64,000 bases of DNA from Macropodus opercularis (GCA_030770545.1 CM061105.1:10585001-10649000), one strand, 5' to 3'. Positions 34,778 to 45,208 are shown, counted from the first letter of the stretch. Notes: generated by a model not told the origin, from the letters alone. Numbers and translations are program-made.

Positions 34778-35605
34778 ATGAAGTTAGAGGTGCTGTGCGG
34801 GAGTCACCACGACGCGAAACATTTGGAGATGTCCAGTGATGCAGAGGGGAGTGTGCGCTCTCCCCTCTCTGCTGAGGAGGAACTCGGGTCGGACGGGGAC
34901 TGCGTGGCGCACAGCCCCCCCACCTGCGACGGCAGCAAGTCGAAGCCCTACACACGGAGACCCAAACCTCCGTTCTCATACATCGCGCTCATTGCCATGG
35001 CCATCCGGGACTCGCCTTCTGGACGCCTGACCCTGGCGGAAATAAACGACTATCTGATGAACAAGTTCCCGTTCTTCAGGGGCAGCTACACTGGCTGGAG
35101 GAATTCCGTTCGGCACAACTTGTCTCTCAATGACTGCTTTGTCAAAGTGCTCCGCGACCCCACCAGACCTTGGGGAAAGGATAACTACTGGATGCTCAAT
35201 CCTCACAGCGAATACACGTTTGCTGATGGGGTGTTCCGGCGCAGGAGAAAGCGCATCAACAAAAAGTTCTGCCGGGAGCAAGAGGCGTCCGAGCCCGCAG
35301 AAGATCCGCGGAGCGTTACGCAGCCTGCGGCCGCCACGAACGCGGATTGCAGCCCCAAGTTCACCAGCTCGTTTGCTATAGACAGCATCCTCAGCAGGCC
35401 ATTTAAAACGGACTCCAACGAAAGACCTGCACCGTTCCTCCCTGCGTACACTTGGCCATACTACACTGAAGTAATGACGCGTCGTTCAAACACACCTGCC
35501 TCCTTTCCATACGTTAAGGCGCACTGCCACATGGACGCTTATGCTGCTGCGCATGTGCCAAACTATGGATTGTACTCGCAGGCTGTTTTACAGTACCAGC
35601 ACTAA
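34778..35605 (+). CDS. foxq1a: Forkhead box protein Q1
   Basis: A single-exon gene of 275 residues, a nuclear forkhead transcription factor active in epithelial and endodermal development. The N terminus MKLEV and the acidic, serine-rich leader (SPLSAEEELGSDGDC) match the FOXQ1 family start. The forkhead domain runs about residues 61-162, from RRPKPPFSYIALIAMAI through recognition helix NSVRHNLSLNDCF to the basic wing RRRRKRINKK. DPTRPWGKDNYW in wing 1 is characteristic of FoxQ1. An eh1-like segment FAIDSILSRPF at 199-209 suggests Groucho/TLE binding. The ATG has A at -3. The upstream promoter has octamer, GC-box and TATA elements. The protein is shorter than human FOXQ1 (about 403), mainly lacking low-complexity runs. 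The 'a' suffix is inferred from synteny. Confidence 0.95.
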   Translation: MKLEVLCGSHHDAKHLEMSSDAEGSVRSPLSAEEELGSDGDCVAHSPPTCDGSKSKPYTRRPKPPFSYIALIAMAIRDSPSGRLTLAEINDYLMNKFPFFRGSYTGWRNSVRHNLSLNDCFVKVLRDPTRPWGKDNYWMLNPHSEYTFADGVFRRRRKRINKKFCREQEASEPAEDPRSVTQPAAATNADCSPKFTSSFAIDSILSRPFKTDSNERPAPFLPAYTWPYYTEVMTRRSNTPASFPYVKAHCHMDAYAAAHVPNYGLYSQAVLQYQH

Positions 35606-35876
35606 ATTCGGATTCTTATTTTGATGACTTTAAATCACCAATGTGCACTGATAATGGCTCCAGAGGAAACAAACGAACCATTTAGTCATTGCATTTGTTT
35701 TGGATGACTTTTGACATGAATGTGTCGTAATGTTACACTTTATTATTTGTGTTACCTCTGGTCATTTCTCTATAAAGCATCATCAGATGTGATATTTTAT
35801 AACCTTACAAGCTTGTTGTAAATTGTACTGAACCGATATGCACTTTGACTTTTATGTGTCTCGCTCTTTACAAAGA

Positions 35877-35882
35877 AATAAA
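35877..35882 (+). promoter_or_regulatory. foxq1a: foxq1a polyadenylation signal
   Basis: AATAAA 272 bp after the foxq1a stop, in AT-rich 3' UTR. Confidence 0.7.
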
Positions 35883-37345
35883 AAAGAAAATATAAGTTCT
35901 TCTGAGTTTTCTATTCTTCTAACAACATGAACGGCAACGCACTTATAATCCGCCAAATTACCACTGACGTCTACACATTAACACCTGTCAGGTGCAGTGT
36001 CATTATTTCTAAAGGTCTGTGAGTTTGTGTCTACGCCTTCTTAAAATTCTTAGAGCTCTGCTGGGTGGTTGCACACCAGCCTCCCTCTGTAGCCAAAATA
36101 CCTTCAAGCTCATTAACCATTGCAACTTATGTGTATGTGAATTACGGTAGTTGTTTTCGGTTTTTGTTAGAAAAAATAGTCTAGTATATTCTAATAATAA
36201 TAATAATAACAACTCGGGTCATTGTACCATGTCTTTCGCATAATTTGCTCTGTGTTCATCAAGCTCCGTGCTGCCGGATATAGGGGCATCCAATATTTAT
36301 ATTTTCTGTCTGGCGCTGCAAATAGCTGTCGCCTCACCACACATGCGCAGGAAAGGGTTTATACAAGTGGCGCATCCTGAGCGAACTAAAGTCGAATCCA
36401 CAATGGGAAGAAAAATCTCCTAAACAGGCCCATTCTTCTGAGGCTAGAAAGTAAATTTCCTCTAAAGCAGAAGCGCATCCTGGACGCAGCAGGGGGGTGT
36501 TTGATGTTAATGTTTTTTTTTCTGAAGAGACTATATGGTTTTAACTTTGCGGATGTATAAGAAAACATTTCACCAACTACCGTAATAAAGCACACACGTA
36601 AAATTGTAATATGTGAAATGATCTTCCCTTGAGGGTTTACAACCAATTCATTTCCCCAGAGGCTGATTCCAGGTTCCAAGACGTAAACTGACACTTGTGC
36701 GCTGTGTGTGGTATATGCTGGCACTCTCTGATGGAAAAAGCATGCTCTCCCTCATGTCAGAGCCTTAACCCTGAGCAGATCCCAAACATATCAGAGCCTT
36801 ACTCTGTGCACCTTCACAGCAAAAACATAAATAACAAATGGTTGCTAAAGGACTGTGCCGCTTTGTTCTGTATAGCTTGATTGTCGTGCCAAATATTGGC
36901 CTGACAAATGTGGACAGAGGTATTTTGGAAAGTGAGTCATGGGAGGAGATTTGTCTTACTCCGCTGCGCCGTGTCCGGCTTCTAGTTTGGATCCCGGCCA
37001 GATGGGGAGGGAGCAGTTTCTGGCGATTTCTTGGAGGGATTTGGGGGGATATAGGGGCAGAGAGAGATTTAGGAATTGATAGGTGGTCGAGTTGTGTTTG
37101 GCAGTGTGGATATGCGCAAGCGAAAACGAGGAGGTGTATTGCCCTCTCTTATGGGATTCTTGCCAGCAATGGACAGAGAGAAGAAGGAGGAACAGTGGCT
37201 GGCGTTTCTCGGTTTTCAGGTCTATGAAGGCGCAGAGCAGACCTCTTTAATTAACGCGTCTAGGAACATTTCAGATCCCTTGGAATATTAAAAAGCGCTG
37301 CTTTGGCTCAGAGCCTCCGGGACGATTCAAAGAAAAGGTGCAAAC
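35883..37345. other. foxq1a-foxf2a spacer and foxf2a promoter region
   Basis: Only 1.46 kb separates the foxq1a poly(A) signal from the foxf2a ATG. It contains an AAT microsatellite (36192-36209) and GC-richer sequence from about 36900 with G-rich runs near 37005-37060. An AT-rich AATATTAAAA lies at about 37283, too near the ATG to be a convincing TATA box. The foxf2a promoter must lie here; its exact start is not visible. Confidence 0.5.
36192..36209. repeat. (TAA)n microsatellite
   Basis: Six tandem TAA units. Confidence 0.85.
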
Positions 37346-38312
37346 ATGACGACAGAGAGCTCCCAGCAACATTTGGATCCATCTAATCCTCTGTGCTCCA
37401 GTCCAGCGGCCGGTGCTGTGAATGCAGCTCTGCTGAGCGCGCAGCCACTGATGGACAGCGCGCACATCGCATCACCCAAAGGAAAAAAGGCAAACTCGGG
37501 CTTGAGGCGCCCGGAAAAGCCCCCCTACTCGTATATAGCCCTCATCGTGATGGCCATTCAAAGCTCCCCGACCAAAAGGCTTACTCTGAGCGAAATCTAT
37601 CAGTTCCTACAGGCCCGCTTCCCCTTCTTCAGAGGCTCCTACCAAGGATGGAAGAACTCCGTTAGACACAACCTGTCCCTGAACGAGTGTTTTATAAAGC
37701 TGCCCAAAGGTCTCGGCAGGCCCGGTAAAGGCCACTACTGGACCATTGACCCGGGTAGTGAGTTCATGTTCGAGGAGGGCTCTTTTCGTCGCAGACCTCG
37801 GGGGTTCCGTAGGAAATGCCAGGCTCTGAAACCAATGTACAGGATGATGAATGGCATCGGGTTTGGTGCGTCTGTGCTGCCGCAGAACTTTGATTTCCAA
37901 ACACCCCCGGGCTCGTTAGCCTGCCATAACGGCTACAACATAGACCTGATGGGGAACGTGGCAGGTGGCTTCGAGGGACTCGGAGGTGGACACCACGTTC
38001 CACACATGTCCTCCAGCTCCGGGTCGTCATACGTGGCTGCATGTCAGATGGCCTCTAACGCGGACTACTGCCCGGACAGCAGCAGTAGTCCTGTCCAGTC
38101 TTCCCCGGCGATGGTGGGCTCTTTGGACTGTCACTCGCCTTATGCAAACACGGCTTCACACTGGAGTTCGCCGGGTGTACCCTCATACATCAAACAGCAG
38201 TCGCTAGCGTCAGGCAGTCCCACCTCTTCTGCTCTGCACACGGGGATGTCATCCTACTCTCTGGACCAGGGCTACCTGCACCATAATGCACGAGATTCCG
38301 CTGACATTTCAG
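37346..38312 (+). CDS. foxf2a: foxf2a exon 1
   Basis: Encodes residues 1-322 including the whole forkhead domain, ending SADIS plus one base of the next codon before GTAGAC. Confidence 0.93.
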
Positions 38313-39478
38313 GTAGACGCTCTTGCATAAGCTACATAGGAAACTATTTTGTCTGATTTTAAACGCTCCCCAACTGGTGTCACTGGGGTCGAAGCTGCAC
38401 TATGTGAATTAGAGGCCAATGCAGAAAATGCACACAAACAGTAAATTTAAACAAATACTGTAAAATTGGGTTGTCAGGAGTGTTTTCATATCCTTTTGTA
38501 TTTACCATCTTAATGTAAAAAACTTAAAATAAACTGTTAAATTTTAATGGACAAGTGGAAACAAAAACGCTTTCACGCTTAAATAAACGAGCAATAATTA
38601 TTTGGAATGAACTGCTGCGCAATCAGATCTAGAAGAACCTTCAGTTTTAAATGTTTAACGTTTTCTTTGCATTTTCACTGTAGAATTTCTTTACTTTTTT
38701 CTAAAGCCTTTGCGCCGTATGATGTGCGGAAAATGCAAAACGACAAAAGACCATAAAACAGAGGTTTCCGGCGGGGAACAGCAAGAATTAGCGGAAATTA
38801 AATCAGACAGGATGCCACTTAATTTTTACAATGGAAAAATTAGAGTTTTAATAATTTCTACAGTATTTACATGCTGTTGTATTTTGTGGGGGATTATCTA
38901 TTCAAGGTATAAAATGCTCTGTTAGTTGGTTAGAAATAGGCAACTTAATATATTATTTTTGCACCGTAAAATAATTATAGGGTATTTTTCACTTCTTCTC
39001 CTGTCGTTTGAGATTTTTACTTTATCTGGTAAAAACTACAAATTGGAGCCTCGCTGTAGCCTAAACAGGCTTTTATAAATAGCAGCCAAACTTTTCTACA
39101 ACCTGGAAACGTGATCTCTTAAGCCTGAAATTAATAAGGCCTAGATTATAATTACTCAGTTATTAATTGCGTATTATTTTCAGGTCTCTCTTGAGAAAAG
39201 CCGTCTTGGATCTCAGTTAATGTCCATAAACCATAACCCGAAGAAGAGCGACGAATAAAGTCATTTATCACACAAACGTGATGATCTGAATTGTTTGTCT
39301 ATTTATAGTGGGGCTGTCTCGATATTCCTGCCACTCATCTCCTGTGTGTGACAGGAAGGACTTCGTCTTGAACTTAAATGGCATCTCTTCCCTTCATCCC
39401 AGCGCCGGGGGATCCTATTATCATCAGCTCCACCACCACCAGAGCGTCTATCAGGACGTAAAGCCGTGCGTCATGTGA
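37346..39478 (+). CDS. foxf2a: Forkhead box protein F2, two exons
   Basis: Exon 1 is 37346-38312 and exon 2 is 39309-39478; splicing joins G/TG as a Val codon and gives 378 residues. FoxF2 is a nuclear factor of mesenchyme, gut mesoderm, neural crest and brain pericytes. The forkhead domain runs about residues 56-155 (RRPEKPPYSYIALIVMAIQ, recognition helix NSVRHNLSLNECFIKLPKG, KGHYWTIDPGSEFMFEEG, RRRPRGFRRK). The C terminus from exon 2 is the conserved FoxF tail PVCDRKDFVLN ... SVYQDVKPCVM. Acceptor is TTTATAG, donor GTAGAC. ATG context is good (A at -3). Reading on through the donor would instead add 14 intronic residues to a TGA at 38356. The 'a' suffix is inferred from synteny. Confidence 0.95.
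38313..39308 (+). other. foxf2a: foxf2a intron
   Basis: A 996 bp AT-rich GT-AG intron with several AATAAA-like strings (for example near 39254) that could support intronic polyadenylation. A 71-codon open frame near 38710 lacks an ATG and resembles nothing. Confidence 0.85.
39309..39478 (+). CDS. foxf2a: foxf2a exon 2 and stop
   Basis: Encodes VGLSRYSCHSSPVCDRKDFV then the conserved FoxF C terminus ending DVKPCVM, with TGA at 39476-39478. Confidence 0.94.
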
Positions 39479-39897
39479 CCGGAAAAGGCGCAGAGACAAA
39501 GGTTTTAATCCAGTATCAACCCTCAGGCACTTTGTTACTGTAACAGGAGTCAGCGGCTATTTTCTAACCGCCTGATGATGGTTTTGATTCCGTATAATGG
39601 GACCTGTTGTGCCATTACGCGCTCACTGTACGTCACTGACTTTTCGTATGGATAACCAACACTTAGCACACATTCCTGAATATATCGTTATGCACTTGAT
39701 ATCCTGTAGCAAGCCATTAAAGAGAATTAAGTTCAAAGCAGTGATAGGTGTCTTAGGAAATGTGTTCTTGTTATTAATATTGTTGACATTGGCATGTGAT
39801 TCGTCATGTTTATCTAAAAAGAGCAGTTTGGGCAAATATTTCACTTTATCCTGAAATCTTTAGTGGTTGATTGAGTCGCCTCAATTTAACTGACCTA

Positions 39898-39903
39898 AAT
39901 AAA
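39898..39903 (+). promoter_or_regulatory. foxf2a: Candidate foxf2a polyadenylation signal
   Basis: AATAAA 420 bp after the stop; an ATTAAA at 39716 is an alternative. Confidence 0.5.
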
Positions 39904-40062
39904 CATCTTAATAGAAATACTGATTAAGTTATGAACATAATAACTGGCTTTCTTATATTTACTCGAATCAACTTCAATATAAATCCCAACAGTTGTACGT
40001 CATAACACAAACAGCACAGAACTCCGAAATGGACAGTAACGTGTTTTTTTCCTGTGACTTTA

Positions 40063-40076
40063 CCGCCACCTATTGG
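40063..40076 (-). promoter_or_regulatory. CTCF-like core motif, minus orientation
   Basis: The minus strand reads CCAATAGGTGGCGG, matching the CTCF core at all but one consensus position. It lies about 590 bp after the foxf2a stop. Confidence 0.45.
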
Positions 40077-41901
40077 TGACAGCACAAAGCATCACGTTCT
40101 CCTTGTTAGGACGAACGCCGTTAATTACATTAAGTACATTTTGCTAAAGAATAGACTTAATTTAACATATAGGCAGATGTTACGAGGAACAATTTACAGT
40201 TCATGCAGATTTAGTAGTAAAGTATGTTCACTCAAGTTTCTGGGTCACTGCAGTTCAGAGGGAAAAGCCATAATGTTTATTTTACATTTTCATTAACACT
40301 AAATAAACTCAACTACTAAATGATGACGTGTTCTTACTGGTTACACGTGTCCGTACACAGACTGGTTAAAATCAGTCAGTCTTTTTGTTTCACATCAACT
40401 TGATACTGGCTTTTATTTATAATTCATTATTATGAAATTTCTTTATCATAATTTGCAGTTTGTGAAAAAGTGATGAAATTCAATACTATGTGAAATACAT
40501 TAGTCTCTTATTAACCTCTAATGTGGTTGCACACCTTTGGACTTTCAGTTTGAGTAAAACATTTGAAGTGGTACCTTTAGTGGCGTGTAAGTGGAGCTGT
40601 TATAGGTCAATATTTAGACTTTTACATGCGTAATGAATTAGTTTACTACTACCCCTGATAGTAGTTATATGTTGTATGTAGTGGGAAGAAAAAGTAAAAA
40701 CACTCAATGGACCTAAGGTCTGTTAATTATTTATGTCTGTATTGTTTGTAACAATTCAATAAAAATTTCATTTACACATAGGGCCAAATTACACAACAAC
40801 AAAATTGTGATAATAAATAATAAACGCATCAGAAGGAACTCGACTTCATAATATCAAGACTGTGAATGAAAAGAAAAGTTAAGTCAGAGAACTGCTCCAA
40901 TCCTGAGCTGCGACCTGGTTCTAGAGGTGAGAAGTGAGTGACTTTACCAGTACAGCTTTGCAGCCTCTTCAAGAGAAGCTTGAAAACATGGCAGCGAATA
41001 TAATTAACTAAACATTTTAAAAACATTATCAAAATTCATTGAATCAATGCTGAAAGTAGACAAAGGGTGAAAATCTCCTATAGGTGGGTGAATATGGCCC
41101 TGAAATATTACGCTACTCACTGTGCAGTTAACCTGTGGAGTCCTGGCAACGAAGAAATTGTGTAATGAATATTGTGTAAATATTTGTACACAAAAGCATC
41201 AATATGTGCACAGTATATCATTTAGCATCAGTTTACAACCTTTGTATGAAGGCAGGAAGTTACATAGTTCAGTTGAAAGACTCAAAAATGACCAAAAGTA
41301 GACCTACAATCACAAGAAGAGACAAAGAATAAACAAACAAAAGACCTGACTTAAGGAAATCCACTGTTTGGATAAGCCTCAGGCCAAAGGCATTTATAGC
41401 AGGCAATAAATAATTTAAGTCTATACAAAAGTATATTAATCATGTTAACCTTATTTGCAGCACGAAGAAACCAATCTACTACTTGTTCTGAGTAAAGCTA
41501 AAACAATACAGCAATGTCTTGGCTTCGCCTGTGGGAGGCAGCGACGCACCAAAAGATGCCTACTCTGGAAAAACTAAGGAACGAGCTGTTGCGGGGTTCA
41601 AGGAGTTTAGACACAGAGCGTACACGCAGATTTCCAGTAGTACTTCAGTAACAGCAGCACCCTCTGCAAGGACAGACACATGGTCATTTGTCACTGGTTT
41701 GCTCTGTCTTGTTCAAAAGATTGGTATTGTCAGCAAACAGACTCTGTTGTTAGAACTTCATTGCTCATATATTATTTGTATTTCATAAATACATTATATA
41801 AGATTACTGCGCGGAGAATCTTTGTATTTGTGGACATACTTGACCTTTGGGGACTTTTTTCCGGCATAGTCAGAAAACAACTATTGTATTACTAATCTAA
41901 A

Positions 41902-41915
41902 CCACGAGGGGGCAG
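41902..41915 (+). promoter_or_regulatory. CTCF-like core motif, plus orientation
   Basis: CCACGAGGGGGCAG is a full match to the CTCF core, followed by CG. It is about 1.9 kb upstream of the foxc1a ATG. Confidence 0.6.
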
Positions 41916-41973
41916 CGTTGTCTCAGAAATGGTCTGCATCAAATCCTGCCAGAACGCACAGTTCCCCTTCTGA

Positions 41974-41987
41974 ACGCCAGGGGGCGC
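41974..41987 (+). promoter_or_regulatory. Second CTCF-like core motif, plus orientation
   Basis: ACGCCAGGGGGCGC keeps the central AGGGGGCGC of strong CTCF sites and lies 72 bp after the site at 41902 in the same orientation. Tandem same-direction sites are common at insulators. Confidence 0.5.
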
Positions 41988-42240
41988 TGTAGTCGCAGCT
42001 AAAGAGAGACTCTTCGTCTGTCCGTCATTTAGAATAACAGCATCATTGTGAGCAGGAATTTTTTATCACGGTATAAAAAAAAGAAACATGGTACAATACC
42101 TGTTAGATTGTGATATTGAAGAGAAGCATAATTATAACACCCAGCATTTCAAATGCACAAAAGAATCACATAAAGCACAGACATACGTGTAGTTATAAAA
42201 GTACAATGGAGCTAATTTAATCGGTTTTATGTTATTATTT

Positions 42241-43455
42241 GTCTTTATTCTTTTATGTTATTATTTTGACGCTTATTCGTGTTTTCTTATCCCTGAGCTG
42301 CCGCCGTGGATGCGTTGAAGACGGAGTTGAGCAGGGCTGGGTGGGCAGGCGGGCCGTGATATTAGTAAAGGGCCGTCGTGAACTGTGTAAACAGCCCGGG
42401 GCGGTGGAAAAAGTTCATGCCCGGGTCCATGTAAGGAGAAACCGCACAGCACCAGGCCACTGCACGGACATTTAATCAAGGCGACCTGCAGAGGATTACT
42501 GGACGCTGGGACTGTGACTGGGCCTCGCACTGATATGAGCAAATTCATGCTGTCGCGTTCGAGGAAGCAGGCCTTCAGGTCCGGCTTATTCAGACCCTGT
42601 TCTTCATTTATCTCATCCCAATTTAATGCAGTTTCCCCTGATTGGCTACCCCCCAAAATCTCAGCCCTGCGAGTCAACGCGTGATGTAAAACCCACAGAG
42701 TCTTCAGATGATGCTCAGACGTAAGGACTAACATCTGCTTCAGATGGGCCTGACGCTAAATTGGCCGTTTTGTTTATTCGATTACAGGGACGTTAACTGC
42801 TCCACGGGCCTCAGACGATCGCAGCGCCGTGATATTCACGTGCGTTCGAACCTTTTGGTCGCTCGTCTTTTAAATCCCCCTTCTCGAATAAACGCTCGCA
42901 CCTCTGGCCTCTCAGTCCAAACTCGAGTGTAGGCTAATGAGATCTCACTTAACCGCCTACTGTGTCCTGCTTTGATCTCACGCCCATTAACGCCGCCGTC
43001 GAATCTCTTAACTAATAAAACGCGCCTTTAAACACGCCGAGGCTGAACAAACCCGCCATTTGGTTTACTGGTGACGCTGGCGTCTAATTAAAATGTCATA
43101 AAAGTGGGAAAACACCTACGTGCTAAGTTATTAAGAGCCACGGGATGTCTTGCAAAATAAATCCACAACAAAAATGTGACCTTTAAATTAATTTCTGATA
43201 ATTATATGCTATCACATCCAGACTGATGTGGTTGTTTCCTTTCTGCCAAGACAGCTTCAGGTCTGCCTGACAACGTCTTTCTTTGCTTTGCGCCCGGATA
43301 CGCACTTCATGATCTGACTGCACACACGCGAGTTGCTCCGTCACGTCTAAACCTTTGGCTGGTGTCGGCTGGGAGTTGCCGACACCTCCTCCAGTTTTCC
43401 TCCGAAGCCCCGAGTGTGGCCGGGGGGGGCTTTCTGCCCTCTCTTCGCGGCCCGG
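42241..43455. promoter_or_regulatory. CpG-rich upstream block of foxc1a
   Basis: From about 42290 the sequence becomes strongly CpG-rich and stays so to the foxc1a promoter. It contains TTAATTAAAA-type sites near 43085. A 153-codon minus-strand frame (complement 42273-42734) is present without recognisable homology. The block looks like an unmethylated CpG island with enhancers, possibly including the start of an antisense transcript as seen near mammalian FOXC1. Confidence 0.45.
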
Positions 43456-43789
43456 CTTCCCATTGGCCGATCCGCGCACTCGGGGGAGGGGCTCCAGTGG
43501 CAGGCAAAAAGGAGGAAAGAATTCAGCTGCGCAAAAGTCCTGTGTGGTGAGGGATGTCCAAAGTTCAGAGCTTTTTCAGAGTGCGTTTCGTAGAGACACG
43601 GAGATGGGGACGGCTTGAACGCTGCTGTGGTCCAGCACGCCGCACTGCTTCTGAGACTTCTCTCCCTTTTTGCCTCGGTTGTGTGAGGGAACAGCGAGGA
43701 CCTGTGAGTTGAGCGCGTCCGTCTCTAGAGGCGGGAGAAGTGGAGCTCGCCGTCTGCGTATTTTGGAGGCTTACGTTCAAAGTGAAGAC
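43456..43789 (+). promoter_or_regulatory. foxc1a: foxc1a proximal promoter and 5' UTR
   Basis: An inverted CCAAT box (CCATTGGCC, core 43462-43466) and a GC box GGGGAGGGGC (43483-43492) lie about 300 bp upstream of the ATG. There is no clear TATA box, in keeping with a CpG-island promoter. Confidence 0.55.
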
Positions 43790-45208
43790 ATGCAGGCTCG
43801 CTACTCCGTCTCCAATCCCAACTCACTGGGCGTCGTGCCGTACATCAGCAGTGACCCAGGCTACTACCGGGCAGCTGCTGGCGGGGGATACACGGGGATG
43901 CCAGCACCTATGAACATGTACTCTCACGCGGCTCATGACCAATACCCTGCCAGCATGGCCCGGGCGTACGGGCCATACACACCCCAACCTCAGCCTAAGG
44001 ATATGGTCAAACCCCCCTACAGCTACATTGCGCTCATCACCATGGCTATCCAAAACTCGCCTGACAAGAAGGTGACCCTGAATGGGATTTACCAGTTTAT
44101 CATGGAGAGGTTTCCCTTTTACCGAGACAACAAACAGGGCTGGCAGAACAGCATCAGGCACAACCTCTCTCTGAACGAGTGTTTTGTCAAGGTGCCCCGC
44201 GATGATAAAAAGCCGGGTAAAGGTAGCTACTGGACTCTGGACCCGGATTCTTACAACATGTTTGAAAACGGGAGTTTCTTGAGGCGGAGGCGGCGGTTCA
44301 AAAAGAAGGACGCGCTGAAAGAGAAAGAAGAGCGGCTGCAGAAGGAGCTGCTGCCCAGGCAGCAAGGCCGGGAGCAGGAGCAGCCGGCGCAGGGCTCCCA
44401 GCCCGTGAGGATCCAGGATATTAAGACTGAGAACGGCACCGTGACGCCGCCGCAGGCCGACTCGCCCTCTTTGAGCACCGTGCCCAAAATCGAGAGCCCG
44501 GACAGCAGCAGCATGTCCAGCGGGAGTCCTCACAGCATCCCGTCCAGTCGGTCTATCGGCATGGACAGCACCGAGCACCACCAGCACCACGGCCAGGCCC
44601 CGACGCAGGGCTTCAGCGTAGACAACATCATGACCTCTCTCAGGGGGTCTCCACAAGCGACCACAGAGCTCACCTCCAGCCTCACCACCTCCGCCAGGAC
44701 AGGTATAACCCCGTCTTTGTCCGTGAACTATTCCCCAACTCAGACATCTATATATAGTTCGCCGTGTAACCAGAACTCCCTCTCCACTACCTCCAACGCG
44801 ACCTATCATTGTAACATGCAAGCCATGAGCTTGTACGCTGGGGACAGGCCGAGCCACTTAGCACCGAGCACCACCGTGGACGAAACGTTGCCAGATTACT
44901 CAGTGACAACCACCTCATCCTCTCTGACGCACGGTAATATAAACTCGGGTCAGGAGAGCCACCATCCCCACCAAGGGAGGCTGACCTCGTGGTACCTCAA
45001 CCAGGCCGGAGACCTGGGCCATCTGGGCGCAGGTTACCCAGCGCAGCAGCAGAACTTCCACTCAGTGCGAGAGATGTTTGAATCCCAACGAATTGGTTTG
45101 AATAACTCACCGGTGAATGGGAATAACAGCTGTCAGATGTCATTCCCAGCGAGTCAATCCATCTATCGCACTTCGGGAGCTTTCGTATATGACTGCAGCA
45201 AGTTCTGA
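43790..45208 (+). CDS. foxc1a: Forkhead box protein C1
   Basis: A single-exon gene of 472 residues, a nuclear transcription factor for somite, neural crest, eye anterior segment and vascular development. The start MQARYSVSNPNSLGVVPYI is the invariant FoxC N terminus, so 43790 is the start; the frame is open upstream but has no ATG. The forkhead domain is about residues 71-170 (VKPPYSYIALITMAIQNSPD, helix NSIRHNLSLNECFVKV, KGSYWTLDPDSYNMFENG, RRRRRFKKKD). IKTE (211-214) and PKIE (232-235) correspond to SUMO-type motifs of the inhibitory region. FSVDNIMTSLRG (from 275) is a conserved eh1-like FoxC segment. The C-terminal activation domain ends SGAFVYDCSKF. Length is near zebrafish Foxc1a and longer than Foxc1b, supporting the 'a' copy. 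Confidence 0.96.
   Translation: MQARYSVSNPNSLGVVPYISSDPGYYRAAAGGGYTGMPAPMNMYSHAAHDQYPASMARAYGPYTPQPQPKDMVKPPYSYIALITMAIQNSPDKKVTLNGIYQFIMERFPFYRDNKQGWQNSIRHNLSLNECFVKVPRDDKKPGKGSYWTLDPDSYNMFENGSFLRRRRRFKKKDALKEKEERLQKELLPRQQGREQEQPAQGSQPVRIQDIKTENGTVTPPQADSPSLSTVPKIESPDSSSMSSGSPHSIPSSRSIGMDSTEHHQHHGQAPTQGFSVDNIMTSLRGSPQATTELTSSLTTSARTGITPSLSVNYSPTQTSIYSSPCNQNSLSTTSNATYHCNMQAMSLYAGDRPSHLAPSTTVDETLPDYSVTTTSSSLTHGNINSGQESHHPHQGRLTSWYLNQAGDLGHLGAGYPAQQQNFHSVREMFESQRIGLNNSPVNGNNSCQMSFPASQSIYRTSGAFVYDCSKF

Larger units (their letters stand above)
39904..42240. other. foxf2a-foxc1a spacer, AT-rich part
   Basis: AT-rich sequence without a recognisable gene. Its notable content is three CTCF-like motifs at 40063 (minus), 41902 (plus) and 41974 (plus). 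Confidence 0.5.

Noticed and set aside
34350..34979. 209-codon minus-strand open frame
   Set aside because: Covers the foxq1a promoter, leader and N-terminal coding part on the other strand, with no recognisable domain.
36838..37227. 129-codon plus-strand frame just before foxf2a
   Set aside because: No similarity or suitable context; it is better read as promoter/leader sequence.
38710..38925. 71-codon frame in the foxf2a intron with a hydrophobic segment
   Set aside because: It has no ATG at its start, lies in an AT-rich intron, and resembles no protein; chance is adequate.
43670..43789. N-terminal extension of foxc1a by 40 residues
   Set aside because: The frame is open but begins with TTG, not ATG; the FoxC family starts at MQARYS (43790).
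43823..44857. 344-codon minus-strand open frame
   Set aside because: Lies entirely antisense to foxc1a; it is explained by the GC-rich codon use of that gene, and its translation resembles no protein.
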